From Candidatus Beckwithbacteria bacterium (GTDB taxonomy: Bacteria; Patescibacteriota; Microgenomatia; UBA1400; UBA1449), in assembly GCA_012797845.1 (NCBI GenBank), contig JAAZOH010000040.1, forward strand, positions 1 to 57,071: 57,071 nt of DNA. Direction: 5' to 3'. Shown one piece after another: positions 26,793 to 35,127 of this stretch (positions within the stretch are counted from its first letter, which is position 1; every line of letters begins with the position of its first letter). Below the pieces are notes generated by a model that made no database searches, was not told the DNA's origin, and worked only from the letters and a program-made list of their open reading frames with translations. Both the position numbers and the translations under genes were made by a program.

Positions 26793-27155
26793 TTATTTAT
26801 AACTTGTAATGTAATCTTTTCCAAATTCTTTTTCCCATCTTTTTTGTACTTCTTTACTAGGCCACCATAAAAATTCTCCTAAATCAATCTTGTCTTTTTT
26901 AAAAACAACTCCTTCAGCTTCCAGTTTTTCTTGCTGAACTTTTAGACCTCCAAAAGCATAGGTTTGAGCACACTTGCCCTGACTATTTACTACCCGATGG
27001 CAAGGAACATTAACAGGATCTTCATTATTGTGCATATAATTACCAACCAAACGAGGATTGGTTACCCCTGCCCAATGAGCCACCATTTTATAAGTTAAGA
27101 CTTTACCTTTAGGAATTTGAGAAACCACTTGATATGTTCGATCTCGACCATTCAT
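26793..27155 (-). CDS. MGMT/Ogt-like DNA-binding methyltransferase domain protein
   Basis: A 120-residue protein equal to the C-terminal half of O6-methylguanine-DNA methyltransferase. The active-site loop is intact as NVPCHRVV with C52, so it is not an alkyltransferase-like protein in which the cysteine is replaced. GKVLTYKMVAHWAG and RLVGNYMHNN form the helix-turn-helix and arginine-finger region. The usual N-terminal RNase H-like domain is missing. A basic tail of about 35 residues follows the conserved core. It forms a DNA repair pair with the adjacent glycosylase. Confidence 0.92.
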   Translation of the reverse strand: MNGRDRTYQVVSQIPKGKVLTYKMVAHWAGVTNPRLVGNYMHNNEDPVNVPCHRVVNSQGKCAQTYAFGGLKVQQEKLEAEGVVFKKDKIDLGEFLWWPSKEVQKRWEKEFGKDYITSYK

Positions 27156-27158
27156 AAC

Positions 27159-27446
27159 TTAACTATTGCAATTAATAATTTCAAAATCTGAGTAATTCTG
27201 AATTTTATTTTCAAAAACTTCTACCTGCTTTATTTTTGCTAGTCTTGGTCCTTGGTGACACCAGGCTACAAAAGTTTCTAAACTATCTTGGTCACCTTCG
27301 ACTTCAATTAAAACCGAACCATCATTTTGATTACAAACAGTTCCTGCTAGGCCTAGTTTTTTAGCATAAGATACCGCACTAAAACGAAACCCAATTCCTT
27401 GAACCCTACCTTGGATAATTATCCTGAGATGTTTTTTGTTTTTCAT
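27159..27446 (-). CDS. acyP: acylphosphatase
   Basis: A 95-residue acylphosphatase that hydrolyses carboxyl-phosphate bonds of small metabolites in the cytoplasm. GRVQGIGFRF carries the phosphate-binding arginine R21, and VCNQNDGSV carries the catalytic asparagine N39. The length matches the family. It lies three bases before the MGMT-like gene and overlaps a small basic ORF upstream by 41 bases. Expression from the same transcript as the repair genes is likely. Confidence 0.94.
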   Translation of the reverse strand: MKNKKHLRIIIQGRVQGIGFRFSAVSYAKKLGLAGTVCNQNDGSVLIEVEGDQDSLETFVAWCHQGPRLAKIKQVEVFENKIQNYSDFEIINCNS

Positions 27447-27558
27447 GAACTATTTTTGGTTGTAATTTTTGTTTTAGATTTTGCAAAGGACTTTGTTTTA
27501 AAAACCAACGGGGTGTCCGATATGCCAAACTATGAAATTGTTTTTTGAAGTTGGTCAT
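27406..27558 (-). CDS. small basic ORF, 50 residues, function unknown
   Basis: A 50-residue ORF that fills the 108-base gap between the acylphosphatase and the DUF2304 gene. It begins MTNFKKQFHSLAYRTPRWF and is strongly basic with no cysteines or membrane segment. Its ATG overlaps the preceding stop by ATGA (27555-27558), the same junction used by at least nine gene pairs here, which is the main support. Its tail overlaps the acylphosphatase start by 41 bases in another frame. I do not recognise a family, and it could be chance. Confidence 0.42.
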   Translation of the reverse strand: MTNFKKQFHSLAYRTPRWFLKQSPLQNLKQKLQPKIVHEKQKTSQDNYPR

Positions 27559-27899
27559 TTCCCTTTTTTATTGAGTAGCGCAATTTCTCGGATTAATTGA
27601 GCTACATCACTGCGTAAATTTTCTAAAGCCACGCTCAACCTGAAAATTAGATAAAAAGCTACAATTAAAGCAAAATACATAACCATATCACTACCTCGAC
27701 CAATACCTAAAACACCTGCCACAAAACTTAAAAAGCCCGGGAAAAAGATCGCAAAAACTCCCGCTATCCAAAGGGCCGTCCAAAACAAAAAGGTGCCAAA
27801 CTTGACGCTATTATCTTTAAATCGCAACCAAACTCTGGAAATCGGCCATAATAAAATAGTAAAGATAATTAGCTTGACTGGTAATAAATCAAAATTCAT
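27555..27899 (-). CDS. DUF2304 family membrane protein
   Basis: A 114-residue protein with three hydrophobic segments (about residues 5-19, 32-60 and 68-86) and a charged, possibly coiled C-terminal tail ending ALLNKKGK. GIGRGSDMVMYFALIVAFYL is the DUF2304 signature. DUF2304 proteins are commonly found directly beside DPM1-like glycosyltransferases, as here, and are thought to assist or anchor them. This GT2 neighbour lacks its own membrane helices, which fits that role. ATGA joins it to the small ORF downstream. Confidence 0.88.
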   Translation of the reverse strand: MNFDLLPVKLIIFTILLWPISRVWLRFKDNSVKFGTFLFWTALWIAGVFAIFFPGFLSFVAGVLGIGRGSDMVMYFALIVAFYLIFRLSVALENLRSDVAQLIREIALLNKKGK

Positions 27900-27942
27900 A
27901 GTTCAAATTTACTATTAAGATAAGCAAACATATCTTACTAAT

Positions 27943-28638
27943 TTAACGAAATAAACGCAAAAGCAGCTTCAGCCCTACATTAACACTATTTAGATTACTC
28001 TGACCTTTAGCTCTGGAATACTTTGTGTAAATGACTCTAATAGGAACTTCTTTTAGTTTTAAATTATGACGTTTAATCTCAGCAAAAAACTCTGATGAAA
28101 CTTCCATCCCTTGAGTTTTGAGTCTAATTATTTGCAAGGCTTTTTTGCTAAAAACTCTAAAACCAGATTGGGAATCAGTAGTCCACACTCCAAAAAACAG
28201 CCAAGTCAGCAAACTGCCAGTATGCATAATAAACTGACGGTCAATAGGAACTTTCTTAAGATCATGATACCTGGTCCCAATCACCACATCAGCTTGGTTT
28301 TTTACAATTGGTTTAATAGCTTTTTCAATATCTCTTGGATCATGCTGACCATCACTATCCATAGTTAGAGCAATATCAAAATTGTGTAATTTGGCATAGC
28401 TAAGCCCGGTAGCTAAAGCTGCTCCCAATCCCCTATTTAAGATATGCGACAAAACGGTAACTTGGCTTTTTTGAGCCAATTTAGCGGTTTGGTCTTTACT
28501 GCCATCATTAACCACTACAATTTCAATTACATATTGCTTTAACGTTTGGCAATATTTTTTCAAACTGTTGAGAACTTGGACAATAACAGGAGCTTCATTA
28601 TAAGCAGGCAGAATAATACAAAGAGAAGGTTTTTTCAT
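27943..28638 (-). CDS. DPM1-like polyprenyl-phosphate mannosyltransferase (GT2)
   Basis: A 231-residue GT2 enzyme of the dolichyl-phosphate mannose synthase type, making a lipid-phosphate sugar at the cytoplasmic face. IILPAYNEAPVI, VVVNDGSKDQTAK, NRGLGAALATGL, the metal site MDSDGQHD (93-100) and DSQSGFRVFSKKAL are characteristic. The C-terminus has no membrane helix, which suits the short DPM1 form, and the adjacent DUF2304 protein may supply an anchor. Its start overlaps the epimerase stop by ATGA. Mannose is likely but not certain. Confidence 0.93.
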   Translation of the reverse strand: MKKPSLCIILPAYNEAPVIVQVLNSLKKYCQTLKQYVIEIVVVNDGSKDQTAKLAQKSQVTVLSHILNRGLGAALATGLSYAKLHNFDIALTMDSDGQHDPRDIEKAIKPIVKNQADVVIGTRYHDLKKVPIDRQFIMHTGSLLTWLFFGVWTTDSQSGFRVFSKKALQIIRLKTQGMEVSSEFFAEIKRHNLKLKEVPIRVIYTKYSRAKGQSNLNSVNVGLKLLLRLFR

Positions 28639-29540
28639 GCGTTAGAAAAGAAGGCAATTGTTTCCTGTAGGCCTGTTTTTAGATTGTAGTTTGGTTGCCA
28701 GCCTAACAGTTTTTTGGCCTTTTTGTTTGCTAAAACACTTCGATTAATATCTCCTTCTTTTCGGGGAGCTTTAGTAATAGCTATTTCTACCTTAGCTTCT
28801 TTTTGCATCAGCTCCGCCAATGCAGCAATAGTAGTTTCTTTGCAAGTAGAAATATGCATTGTCTCAGAAACCTGTTTTTGAGCTGCTAGAACATTAGCTC
28901 TAGCTACATCTTTAACATATACAAAATCGCGGCTTTGTTTACCATTACCATAAATTGTTACAGGTCTCCGACCAGCTATATTTTGAGCAAAAATCGCTAC
29001 TACTCCACCTTCACCAGAGCTATCCTGAGCTGGACCATAGACATTAGCGTAACGAAAAACAGTAGTGGCAAAATTACATTGATAAAGCTTAATATAAGCT
29101 TCAGCACTATATTTGTCCAAACCATAAAAGGATAGAGGTTGACAGATAGTTTTTTCTTTAATCGGAAAGTTTTTAGGATCACCGTAGACAGCTACCGTTG
29201 AGGCAAAAATGAATTGTTCGACTTTAAATTTTTTACAAAGTTCTAGAGTGTTAAGAGTTCCTAAGACATTATTGCTGGCATATTTGGTGGGAATTTTCAA
29301 AGACTGCGGCACATGAATCAAGGCCGCATGATGACTCACAATTTGAGGCCTAAAATCAGCAAAGGCCACTTCCAATTCTGGGCTGGAAACATCTAAGCGA
29401 TATTGTTTAACTTTTTTGGAGCGCAATTTTCCTGGCACATTCAAATCAACCACCGCAACCTCAAAACCAGCTTCTAAATAGGCTTCGACTAAATGTGAGC
29501 CAATAAAACCAGCCCCTCCAGTAATTAAAACTTTATTCAT
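28635..29540 (-). CDS. UDP-glucose 4-epimerase-like NAD-dependent epimerase
   Basis: A 301-residue extended SDR. The NAD loop is ITGGAGFIGSHL (6-17), S114 and the Y139-x3-K143 pair (FYGLDKYSAE) are the catalytic residues, and FRYANVYGPAQDSSGEGGVV is typical of GalE-like enzymes acting on nucleotide sugars. It probably interconverts a UDP-hexose for the neighbouring lipid-phosphate glycosyltransferase or other enzymes. Length is slightly under the usual 320. It is coupled by ATGA to the DPM1-like gene. Confidence 0.92.
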   Translation of the reverse strand: MNKVLITGGAGFIGSHLVEAYLEAGFEVAVVDLNVPGKLRSKKVKQYRLDVSSPELEVAFADFRPQIVSHHAALIHVPQSLKIPTKYASNNVLGTLNTLELCKKFKVEQFIFASTVAVYGDPKNFPIKEKTICQPLSFYGLDKYSAEAYIKLYQCNFATTVFRYANVYGPAQDSSGEGGVVAIFAQNIAGRRPVTIYGNGKQSRDFVYVKDVARANVLAAQKQVSETMHISTCKETTIAALAELMQKEAKVEIAITKAPRKEGDINRSVLANKKAKKLLGWQPNYNLKTGLQETIAFFSNA

Positions 29541-29557
29541 ACAATATTATTACTTTA

Positions 29558-30688
29558 CTACGCTACCCAATATCCCCTGGTAAATAAAGCTGTACAAAGC
29601 AGCAACAAAACTGCAAAAAGTCCTAAAAGACCATATTTTATTGCTTTGTTTTTTACCATACCTAGGACGATAAATCCAGGGAAAAGCATCAGTACATAAC
29701 GAGGCATTGAAGAAAAAGTCCCAGTTAGGGTCGGTAAAAGCAAAGACAGACTAGCAAAAATCAGATAGCTTAGCCTGATTTTTTTGATATAACCCCAGAT
29801 TAGTAAGCCAATAAAACTAAGGCTGCTCAAAAATTCCAACCAAATCGTAAAGTAAAGCCAACTGTGTTTTTCTACCGTAAAAATCATCCGAATATAGCGC
29901 CATAACACTTGGTACAAAAGTACAAACTTATCTGTTTCCCGACCAGCTCCAAAGCCTTCTTGAACATGGGCAAAGAGCAAGGCATCCCCAAATTTACTTT
30001 GTAAAAAGTACATATAAGCCAAAAGTCCTAAGCTCGGAACCAATGTCCAGACCAAAATCAATTTTTGGCTTAAAGATTTGCTTTTCACCTTTTCCCAAAG
30101 TTCATAGAAAAAAGCTGGCACAATAAAAATGCCGGTAATTCTAGTCAAAGTTACTGCTATTCCGCCAATCCCCATCTTTGCATAATCTTTGGTTCTTAAA
30201 AAATAAAATGAACTTAACAGTAATAATAAAAATAATGATTCTGTGTAGGCACTGAGGAAATAAAAACTAGTTGGGAAATAGATCAAAAATACCAAACTCC
30301 ATTTGGCTATTTTTTTTGAATAATCAAGCCGCAGTAGCTTGTAAAACATCCCTAAAGCCAAGACAAAACAAATATGTGAAATGAGTAGAGCGACAAATAA
30401 TTTATTGACCAAAATATAAGAAAACAATCTAATAAGTAGCATATAAAGAGGGAAAAAAGCTTGGGTCAGACCGTAAATATAGCCATCTTGAGCTAGCCGT
30501 AAATAGTGTACCCCATCAAAATTGGCCCATGACCAGAAAAGCGACGAACCATATGGCTCCAAGGCTACGTCTGCGTAGGGAAAACTAGGTTTAAAAGGCA
30601 AAGCGTATAACCCAACAATTGCAGCCACTAAAGTCAGCGCTCGTAAAACCAAGACATGAGTTAAGATAAATTTCCAAGGGATCTTCAT
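29558..30688 (-). CDS. PIG-V-like GT-C mannosyltransferase
   Basis: A 376-residue polytopic protein resembling PIG-V/GT76 mannosyltransferases. The first outer loop has WSWANFDGVHYLRLAQDGY (52-70) followed by QAFFPLYMLLIRL, which is the characteristic block of that family and holds the acidic residue D59. About nine membrane segments follow. Acceptance of a lipid-phosphate mannose made by the nearby DPM1-like enzyme is the natural inference. It is the first gene of the minus-strand set and faces the plus-strand gene at 30815 across a 126-base region. Confidence 0.9.
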   Translation of the reverse strand: MKIPWKFILTHVLVLRALTLVAAIVGLYALPFKPSFPYADVALEPYGSSLFWSWANFDGVHYLRLAQDGYIYGLTQAFFPLYMLLIRLFSYILVNKLFVALLISHICFVLALGMFYKLLRLDYSKKIAKWSLVFLIYFPTSFYFLSAYTESLFLLLLLSSFYFLRTKDYAKMGIGGIAVTLTRITGIFIVPAFFYELWEKVKSKSLSQKLILVWTLVPSLGLLAYMYFLQSKFGDALLFAHVQEGFGAGRETDKFVLLYQVLWRYIRMIFTVEKHSWLYFTIWLEFLSSLSFIGLLIWGYIKKIRLSYLIFASLSLLLPTLTGTFSSMPRYVLMLFPGFIVLGMVKNKAIKYGLLGLFAVLLLLCTALFTRGYWVA

Positions 30689-30706
30689 ATTGGTGTTTCT
30701 TATTAT

Positions 30707-30783
30707 AAAACATATATACCAAATAGCTCATCACAAAATCATAATTTTAAAATTGTTAACTATAAGTAAGTATGATATGTTTT
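30707..30783. repeat. dyad in the divergent intergenic region
   Basis: AAAACATAT (30707-30715) and ATATGTTTT (30775-30783) form a perfect 9-base inverted repeat 59 bases apart, with partial symmetry extending outward into TTATA and AAATAA. It lies between the divergent starts at 30688 and 30815. It may be an operator pair, or AT-rich chance. No convincing sigma-70 promoter with good spacing was found here. Confidence 0.4.
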
Positions 30784-30814
30784 AAATAACAAGATTTATC
30801 AATATAAATTATTT

Positions 30815-31324
30815 ATGCTTTCCAAAAGAATAGTAGTCAATGACAAAATGCAAAGTAATTTTGTCTATTATTTAACTGAGCCTATTGGTAAACATTTTGA
30901 TCCTGATTTTCAGCCGCAACTAACTCCCAAGCAAATGTTGGAACTTGGAGTTTTTGGCGGGAAATATATGACTGACACTCAAAATGAATTCCCTAAAGAT
31001 TGGTTTAGCAAAGCTAAACTTAGCCCAAAATTCTCTAATCCTGCTTGTAATTACTTTAAAATCTCTGCTTCAAAACCACTTTCTTATTGGCAAGAAAAAG
31101 GCTGGATTCATCCCGCTGACCCCAGAGGTTGGTTTCAGTGGTATTGTCGTTATTTTATGGGTCGCAGAATTCCTGAAGAAGATGAGAGACAAATTAAGCG
31201 CTGGAAAGCTATGAAGCGTCATATTGCCCAAATTCAAAAAAATTGTTTACCAAGAGATTTGAACTGTCGTAAAAAACAGCGTCAGGCTTTACTTCATTGG
31301 GCTTACGATAGTAGGAAATTGTAA
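30815..31324 (+). CDS. conserved protein of unknown function
   Basis: A 169-residue soluble protein of an unnamed but strongly conserved family. The most striking blocks are MLELGVFGGKYMTD, GWIHPADPRGWFQWYCRYFM, RRIPEEDERQIKRWKAMKRH and LPRDLNCRKKQRQALLHWAY. Four tryptophan-rich blocks and many aromatic and basic residues suggest nucleic acid or nucleotide binding, but no catalytic motif is known to me. The first ten residues look poorly conserved, so ATG 30848 is an alternative start. It is a lone plus-strand gene next to a lipoprotein gene. Confidence 0.85.
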   Translation: MLSKRIVVNDKMQSNFVYYLTEPIGKHFDPDFQPQLTPKQMLELGVFGGKYMTDTQNEFPKDWFSKAKLSPKFSNPACNYFKISASKPLSYWQEKGWIHPADPRGWFQWYCRYFMGRRIPEEDERQIKRWKAMKRHIAQIQKNCLPRDLNCRKKQRQALLHWAYDSRKL

Positions 31325-31347
31325 AATGTGATTAAATGTTGCTAAAT

Positions 31348-32391
31348 ATGAAGAAACAAATTCTACTACTACTTTTAGTATTTTTATCGGCTTGTTCTTT
31401 ACCCCAAAACATAAGTACTAAATTAATAGAAACTAAAGGAAAAATATCATCAGACAACTATTTAGGTAGTTATTATAAAGACAATTATGTTTGGGGCGGA
31501 GCTATGAATTTAGCTTGGAATGATCTTAATGAAAATATTTTACATGAGAAAATACAACTAGACACCAAGGATAAAACAGCTTTAGAAATGGTAACAAAAT
31601 TAAACGAAAGTCCTTTTAATAAAAATGATCTTGATGAAGCTAGTTATTACATTAAGAGCGGTTACGGGCAAGAGACTGTAAATATTATCAATCAAGAATC
31701 CAGGCAAAAATTCCCTTCCAAAAGCTTAAAAGATTTAGATATAGGGCTTGGACCAGAAGATATTATAGCTTATGCATATTTTTTAAAAGAAGTAGAGTAT
31801 CAGAATCAATTTGAAGAAAAAAATGTTACTTTTCAAAATGATTCAGTAAAAGGTTTCTATGCTATAAATTATAAACAAAGAAATAATATTAAAATTTTAA
31901 AATATTGGGATGATGATAAATTTATTATCTCTCTTCAACTTAAAAATGACGACGATCAACTTTTTTTAGCTAAAGGTTTTTCTGATACATCTCCAAAAAC
32001 TGTTATCGACCTAATCAATAGTTTAAATAACTCTGAAAATTTATCGGAGATAAATAGTGAAGATTTATTTGAAATGCCCAAAATTCATTTAGATTATCAA
32101 AGAAAATACAACGAGCTGACTAACAAATCTTTGGCTAATAAAGATTTTACTGATTATTATATTGGAGAAATATATGAAAATATTAAATTTGATATGGATC
32201 ATAAAGGAGCAAGAGTGGAAAATGAAGCTGCGATTACTGTCATAGCAGGTGCAATTAATCCACAAAAAAAGCCAAAGGTTAGAAAATTTATTCTTGATAA
32301 GCCTTTTTGGGTAATTATGAAAAGAGCAAATAGCACTAACCCATATTTTATTTTAGGCATTAATAATACAGCTTTATTGGAAACACAATAA
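31348..32391 (+). CDS. lipoprotein of unknown function
   Basis: A 347-residue secreted lipoprotein. From ATG 31348 the signal peptide is MKKQILLLLLVFLSACSLPQ, with a lipobox LSAC and the acylated cysteine at residue 16. An upstream ATG at 31336 adds four residues. The mature part is hydrophilic, rich in N, D and K, with no repeats or cysteines that I noticed and no recognised domain. It ends eight bases before the convergent gene at 32400. It would be anchored on the outer face of the membrane. Confidence 0.85.
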   Translation: MKKQILLLLLVFLSACSLPQNISTKLIETKGKISSDNYLGSYYKDNYVWGGAMNLAWNDLNENILHEKIQLDTKDKTALEMVTKLNESPFNKNDLDEASYYIKSGYGQETVNIINQESRQKFPSKSLKDLDIGLGPEDIIAYAYFLKEVEYQNQFEEKNVTFQNDSVKGFYAINYKQRNNIKILKYWDDDKFIISLQLKNDDDQLFLAKGFSDTSPKTVIDLINSLNNSENLSEINSEDLFEMPKIHLDYQRKYNELTNKSLANKDFTDYYIGEIYENIKFDMDHKGARVENEAAITVIAGAINPQKKPKVRKFILDKPFWVIMKRANSTNPYFILGINNTALLETQ

Positions 32392-32399
32392 AATAAAAC

Positions 32400-34067
32400 T
32401 TAACTTTCTTTAATTTTTCTACCCAAAATCCACCCACTTACTCCTATTAAAATTACCAAAGAAGTTAAGCTAATTATATCTCCAATTTTTCTGGCTGAAG
32501 TGTGTTCAGTTAGAACAGTTTTAACCTGATGTGTTCCTTTATTAACTTGATAAGTAATCATCCCTGGATATTCAGAGTTATTGGAAACAATAGAAACCGG
32601 CTGTCCATCTATCCAAACTTCCCAACCTGGAAAATAAGCCGTATGTTCTATTACTGTAGTATTTTCACTTGAGTCAATTTGATACTCATGAGCTTGGGTT
32701 TTCCATTTTTTAACATTAAAACTAGCTTTACTCTTAGTATCGGTTAGTTGAGTTTTATACTCGGCGTTTTTATCCATATTAAAACCAAGTGGCATATTTT
32801 CATGATTCACTGATGAGGTAAAAGGAAACATGATGTACATAAAATCATCTTGATGGAGATACGATTGGGGCTTTGCCAAGAAAAAGCCGTAAACAATTAC
32901 CATCCCTAAAACTACGTAAACGAAAACCTTAGGTAATTTTTCAGCTATAAATCCTCCTAAAATACTGAGACTAAGAGTAGTCAAAACCAGTAAACGCCAG
33001 GGAAACTGGATTTGCTGTAAAAACGGAAAAGTTTTCCAAAAAAACGAGCTGACTGGCAACATCAAAAATACTGAGATCAAAAAAATGCCAATGAAAAAAA
33101 TTATTATTAAATTTAATTTATTAAATTTGATCTTTTGAAATTTAAAGATTAGTAGTCCCAATCCTATTATTAGCAATAATAGATGTATGGGTCCTAACTG
33201 AAAAGACATGGTATCAGCTGAACCTACTTCAGAATAACCATAACCCCAAGGTGAATATAAAAGTTGACTCAAATTGGGAAAATGGCCTAAAAACTGTTTT
33301 GACAAAGCTACCTGTGGTAAGGTAATGAATTTAGTTTCTAAAATTGCTGGAATCAAAAAATAAGCTCCAAAACCTAAGCCTAATAGTAAAGCACTAATAA
33401 AAGGAATTAATTGAATTTTTTTACTTAAACCAATCATCAACCCATAAGCCAATAAAACAGGCAGTCCTAACAAAAAAACTACATTGTGTGACAAAAGTAA
33501 CAGTAAAACTGAAAAGCTGCTTGCCAACCACCAAAGCAAGTTGAATTTCTTGGCAATAATTAACTTGTGAATAGATAGCAAACCAATGGGCAACATCGCC
33601 CATCCAGCTGCCTCACCAATATTACCTCGCACAAAAATTTGCAACAGTTGTGGTGGCGCAGTCAGATATAAAATAGCTCCAGCCAAAGCAGCTTCTTTAG
33701 ACAAATGTTCTTTTAAAAAAAAGTACAGCCCTATTCCACCAGCTAGTAAAAAAATAAAATAACTACACTTAAGACTAGTCTCCAAACTAAATCCCAACAC
33801 AAAAAAAGGCAAGGCTGGCACATATGGCAGATAGTAATTATAGTTAAAAACCGGATACCCAAATTGGTAATTGAGATTTGGCGCCCACCTAGGTGGAAAA
33901 TGACCATCTTTCAAGGCTTTGTAAAAATTGGCCATTCGAGCCAAATGGTTGTTATTATCATGAGTAGCTGGCACCCCTGGATAGACAAAAGTCCGTAACA
34001 TCAAAGCAGTCACGAGTAAAATAATTACTAACGGCCAATATGATTTTAAAGTTTTAATTTGGAACAT
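32400..34067 (-). CDS. PTPS-related/YfhO-like polytopic membrane protein
   Basis: A 555-residue protein with about ten membrane segments. HDNNNHLARMANFYKALKDG (outer loop) and FGYPVFNYNYYLPY match the PTPS-related membrane protein family, a GT-C-like group of unproven function. After the last of the main helices comes an outer beta-rich domain containing YFPGWEVWIDGQPVSI, as in YfhO, then a final helix and a charged tail. I chose ATG 34067; a GTG at 34085 directly follows the upstream stop and is possible. Likely role is extracytoplasmic glycan transfer. Confidence 0.85.
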   Translation of the reverse strand: MFQIKTLKSYWPLVIILLVTALMLRTFVYPGVPATHDNNNHLARMANFYKALKDGHFPPRWAPNLNYQFGYPVFNYNYYLPYVPALPFFVLGFSLETSLKCSYFIFLLAGGIGLYFFLKEHLSKEAALAGAILYLTAPPQLLQIFVRGNIGEAAGWAMLPIGLLSIHKLIIAKKFNLLWWLASSFSVLLLLLSHNVVFLLGLPVLLAYGLMIGLSKKIQLIPFISALLLGLGFGAYFLIPAILETKFITLPQVALSKQFLGHFPNLSQLLYSPWGYGYSEVGSADTMSFQLGPIHLLLLIIGLGLLIFKFQKIKFNKLNLIIIFFIGIFLISVFLMLPVSSFFWKTFPFLQQIQFPWRLLVLTTLSLSILGGFIAEKLPKVFVYVVLGMVIVYGFFLAKPQSYLHQDDFMYIMFPFTSSVNHENMPLGFNMDKNAEYKTQLTDTKSKASFNVKKWKTQAHEYQIDSSENTTVIEHTAYFPGWEVWIDGQPVSIVSNNSEYPGMITYQVNKGTHQVKTVLTEHTSARKIGDIISLTSLVILIGVSGWILGRKIKES

Positions 34068-34085
34068 AGTTTTGATCAAAATCAC

Positions 34086-35126
34086 TCAGTTTACTTGTCG
34101 ATAAATAGAAACCATTTCTTGAGCTGTTTTTTCCCAAGAAAATTTTTGGGCTTGAACTAAACCTTTTTTGCTCAGTTTGCTTCTTAATTTTTTATCTTGC
34201 CAAAGAGTTTGCAGGCCTTTCTTTAGGCTTTCTTTTTTGAATGGATCAATGTAGTAGACAGCGTCTCCGCCCACTTCTGGCAAACTTGAAACTGAGCTGG
34301 TTAAAACTGGACAGCCGCATACCATGGCATCTAAAACCGGTAAGCCAAATCCTTCAGCTTTGGATGGGAAAACCAGCATAGTTGCTAAATTATACAAAGC
34401 CACTAAATCCTGGTTTTCTACATATCCTAAACATCTAACTAAGTTATGATACTGACCAGCCAATTTTTGGAAAGCTAGAGCAACTTGATCTTCAACGTGA
34501 TTGGGATCAAAATTCTTAGCAAGCGCTTGTTTACCAACGACAACCAAGGGTATGCTCAAATCAATACAGCTTTGAGCTAATGCTATTACATTTTTATTCC
34601 AATTGAGGTCTCCAACATAAAGCACAAATTCTCTTGGTAGAGAAAATTTTTTAACTATTTTAGTCAATTGCTTTTGATCGTTTATAATTTTGCAATCTGG
34701 ATTTACACCTAAATAAACTACGGAAATTTTATTTTGATTAATTGAAGTGTGTTTTAAAATAGATTGTTTAGAAGCTTTTGAATCAGTAATGATATGTTTG
34801 GCTTGTGGCAGCAATAAACGCTGTATTTGCCACCGCAATTGGCCTTTTATTCCAGATGGATAAGCTTCCGGAAAATCTAGCGGAATCAAATCATGAATCG
34901 TAATCACTGATTTAGCAACCAGCTGTAAAGGAAAGTTGAAGAAAAAAGGTGTAAATGCCGGAAAATGATACAGATCAGCTTTGGGAATTTGCTCGCTAAA
35001 AGTTACTAGTTCAAAATCTTTATCTGCTATCTTTTCCAAAGACGTTGCTAAATATTTTGTATAAAAACCAATCCCTCGAAATTGGTGATCTGATTTGGTA
35101 GCAGATATTTGCAGTGCAACTTTCAT
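34086..35126 (-). CDS. family 4 glycosyltransferase
   Basis: A 346-residue GT4 enzyme. The donor domain has FVLYVGDLNWNKNVIAL and the EX7E box in PSKAEGFGLPVLDAMVCG, with D in the second position, a conservative swap. DLIPLDFPEAYP and HIITDSKASKQSIL are typical of the mannosyltransferase-type GT4 enzymes related to WbaZ/MtfA. It lies one base after the radical SAM gene and is followed directly by the PTPS-related gene. Substrate is probably a hexose from GDP- or UDP-sugar. Confidence 0.91.
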   Translation of the reverse strand: MKVALQISATKSDHQFRGIGFYTKYLATSLEKIADKDFELVTFSEQIPKADLYHFPAFTPFFFNFPLQLVAKSVITIHDLIPLDFPEAYPSGIKGQLRWQIQRLLLPQAKHIITDSKASKQSILKHTSINQNKISVVYLGVNPDCKIINDQKQLTKIVKKFSLPREFVLYVGDLNWNKNVIALAQSCIDLSIPLVVVGKQALAKNFDPNHVEDQVALAFQKLAGQYHNLVRCLGYVENQDLVALYNLATMLVFPSKAEGFGLPVLDAMVCGCPVLTSSVSSLPEVGGDAVYYIDPFKKESLKKGLQTLWQDKKLRSKLSKKGLVQAQKFSWEKTAQEMVSIYRQVN

Positions 35127-35127
35127 A

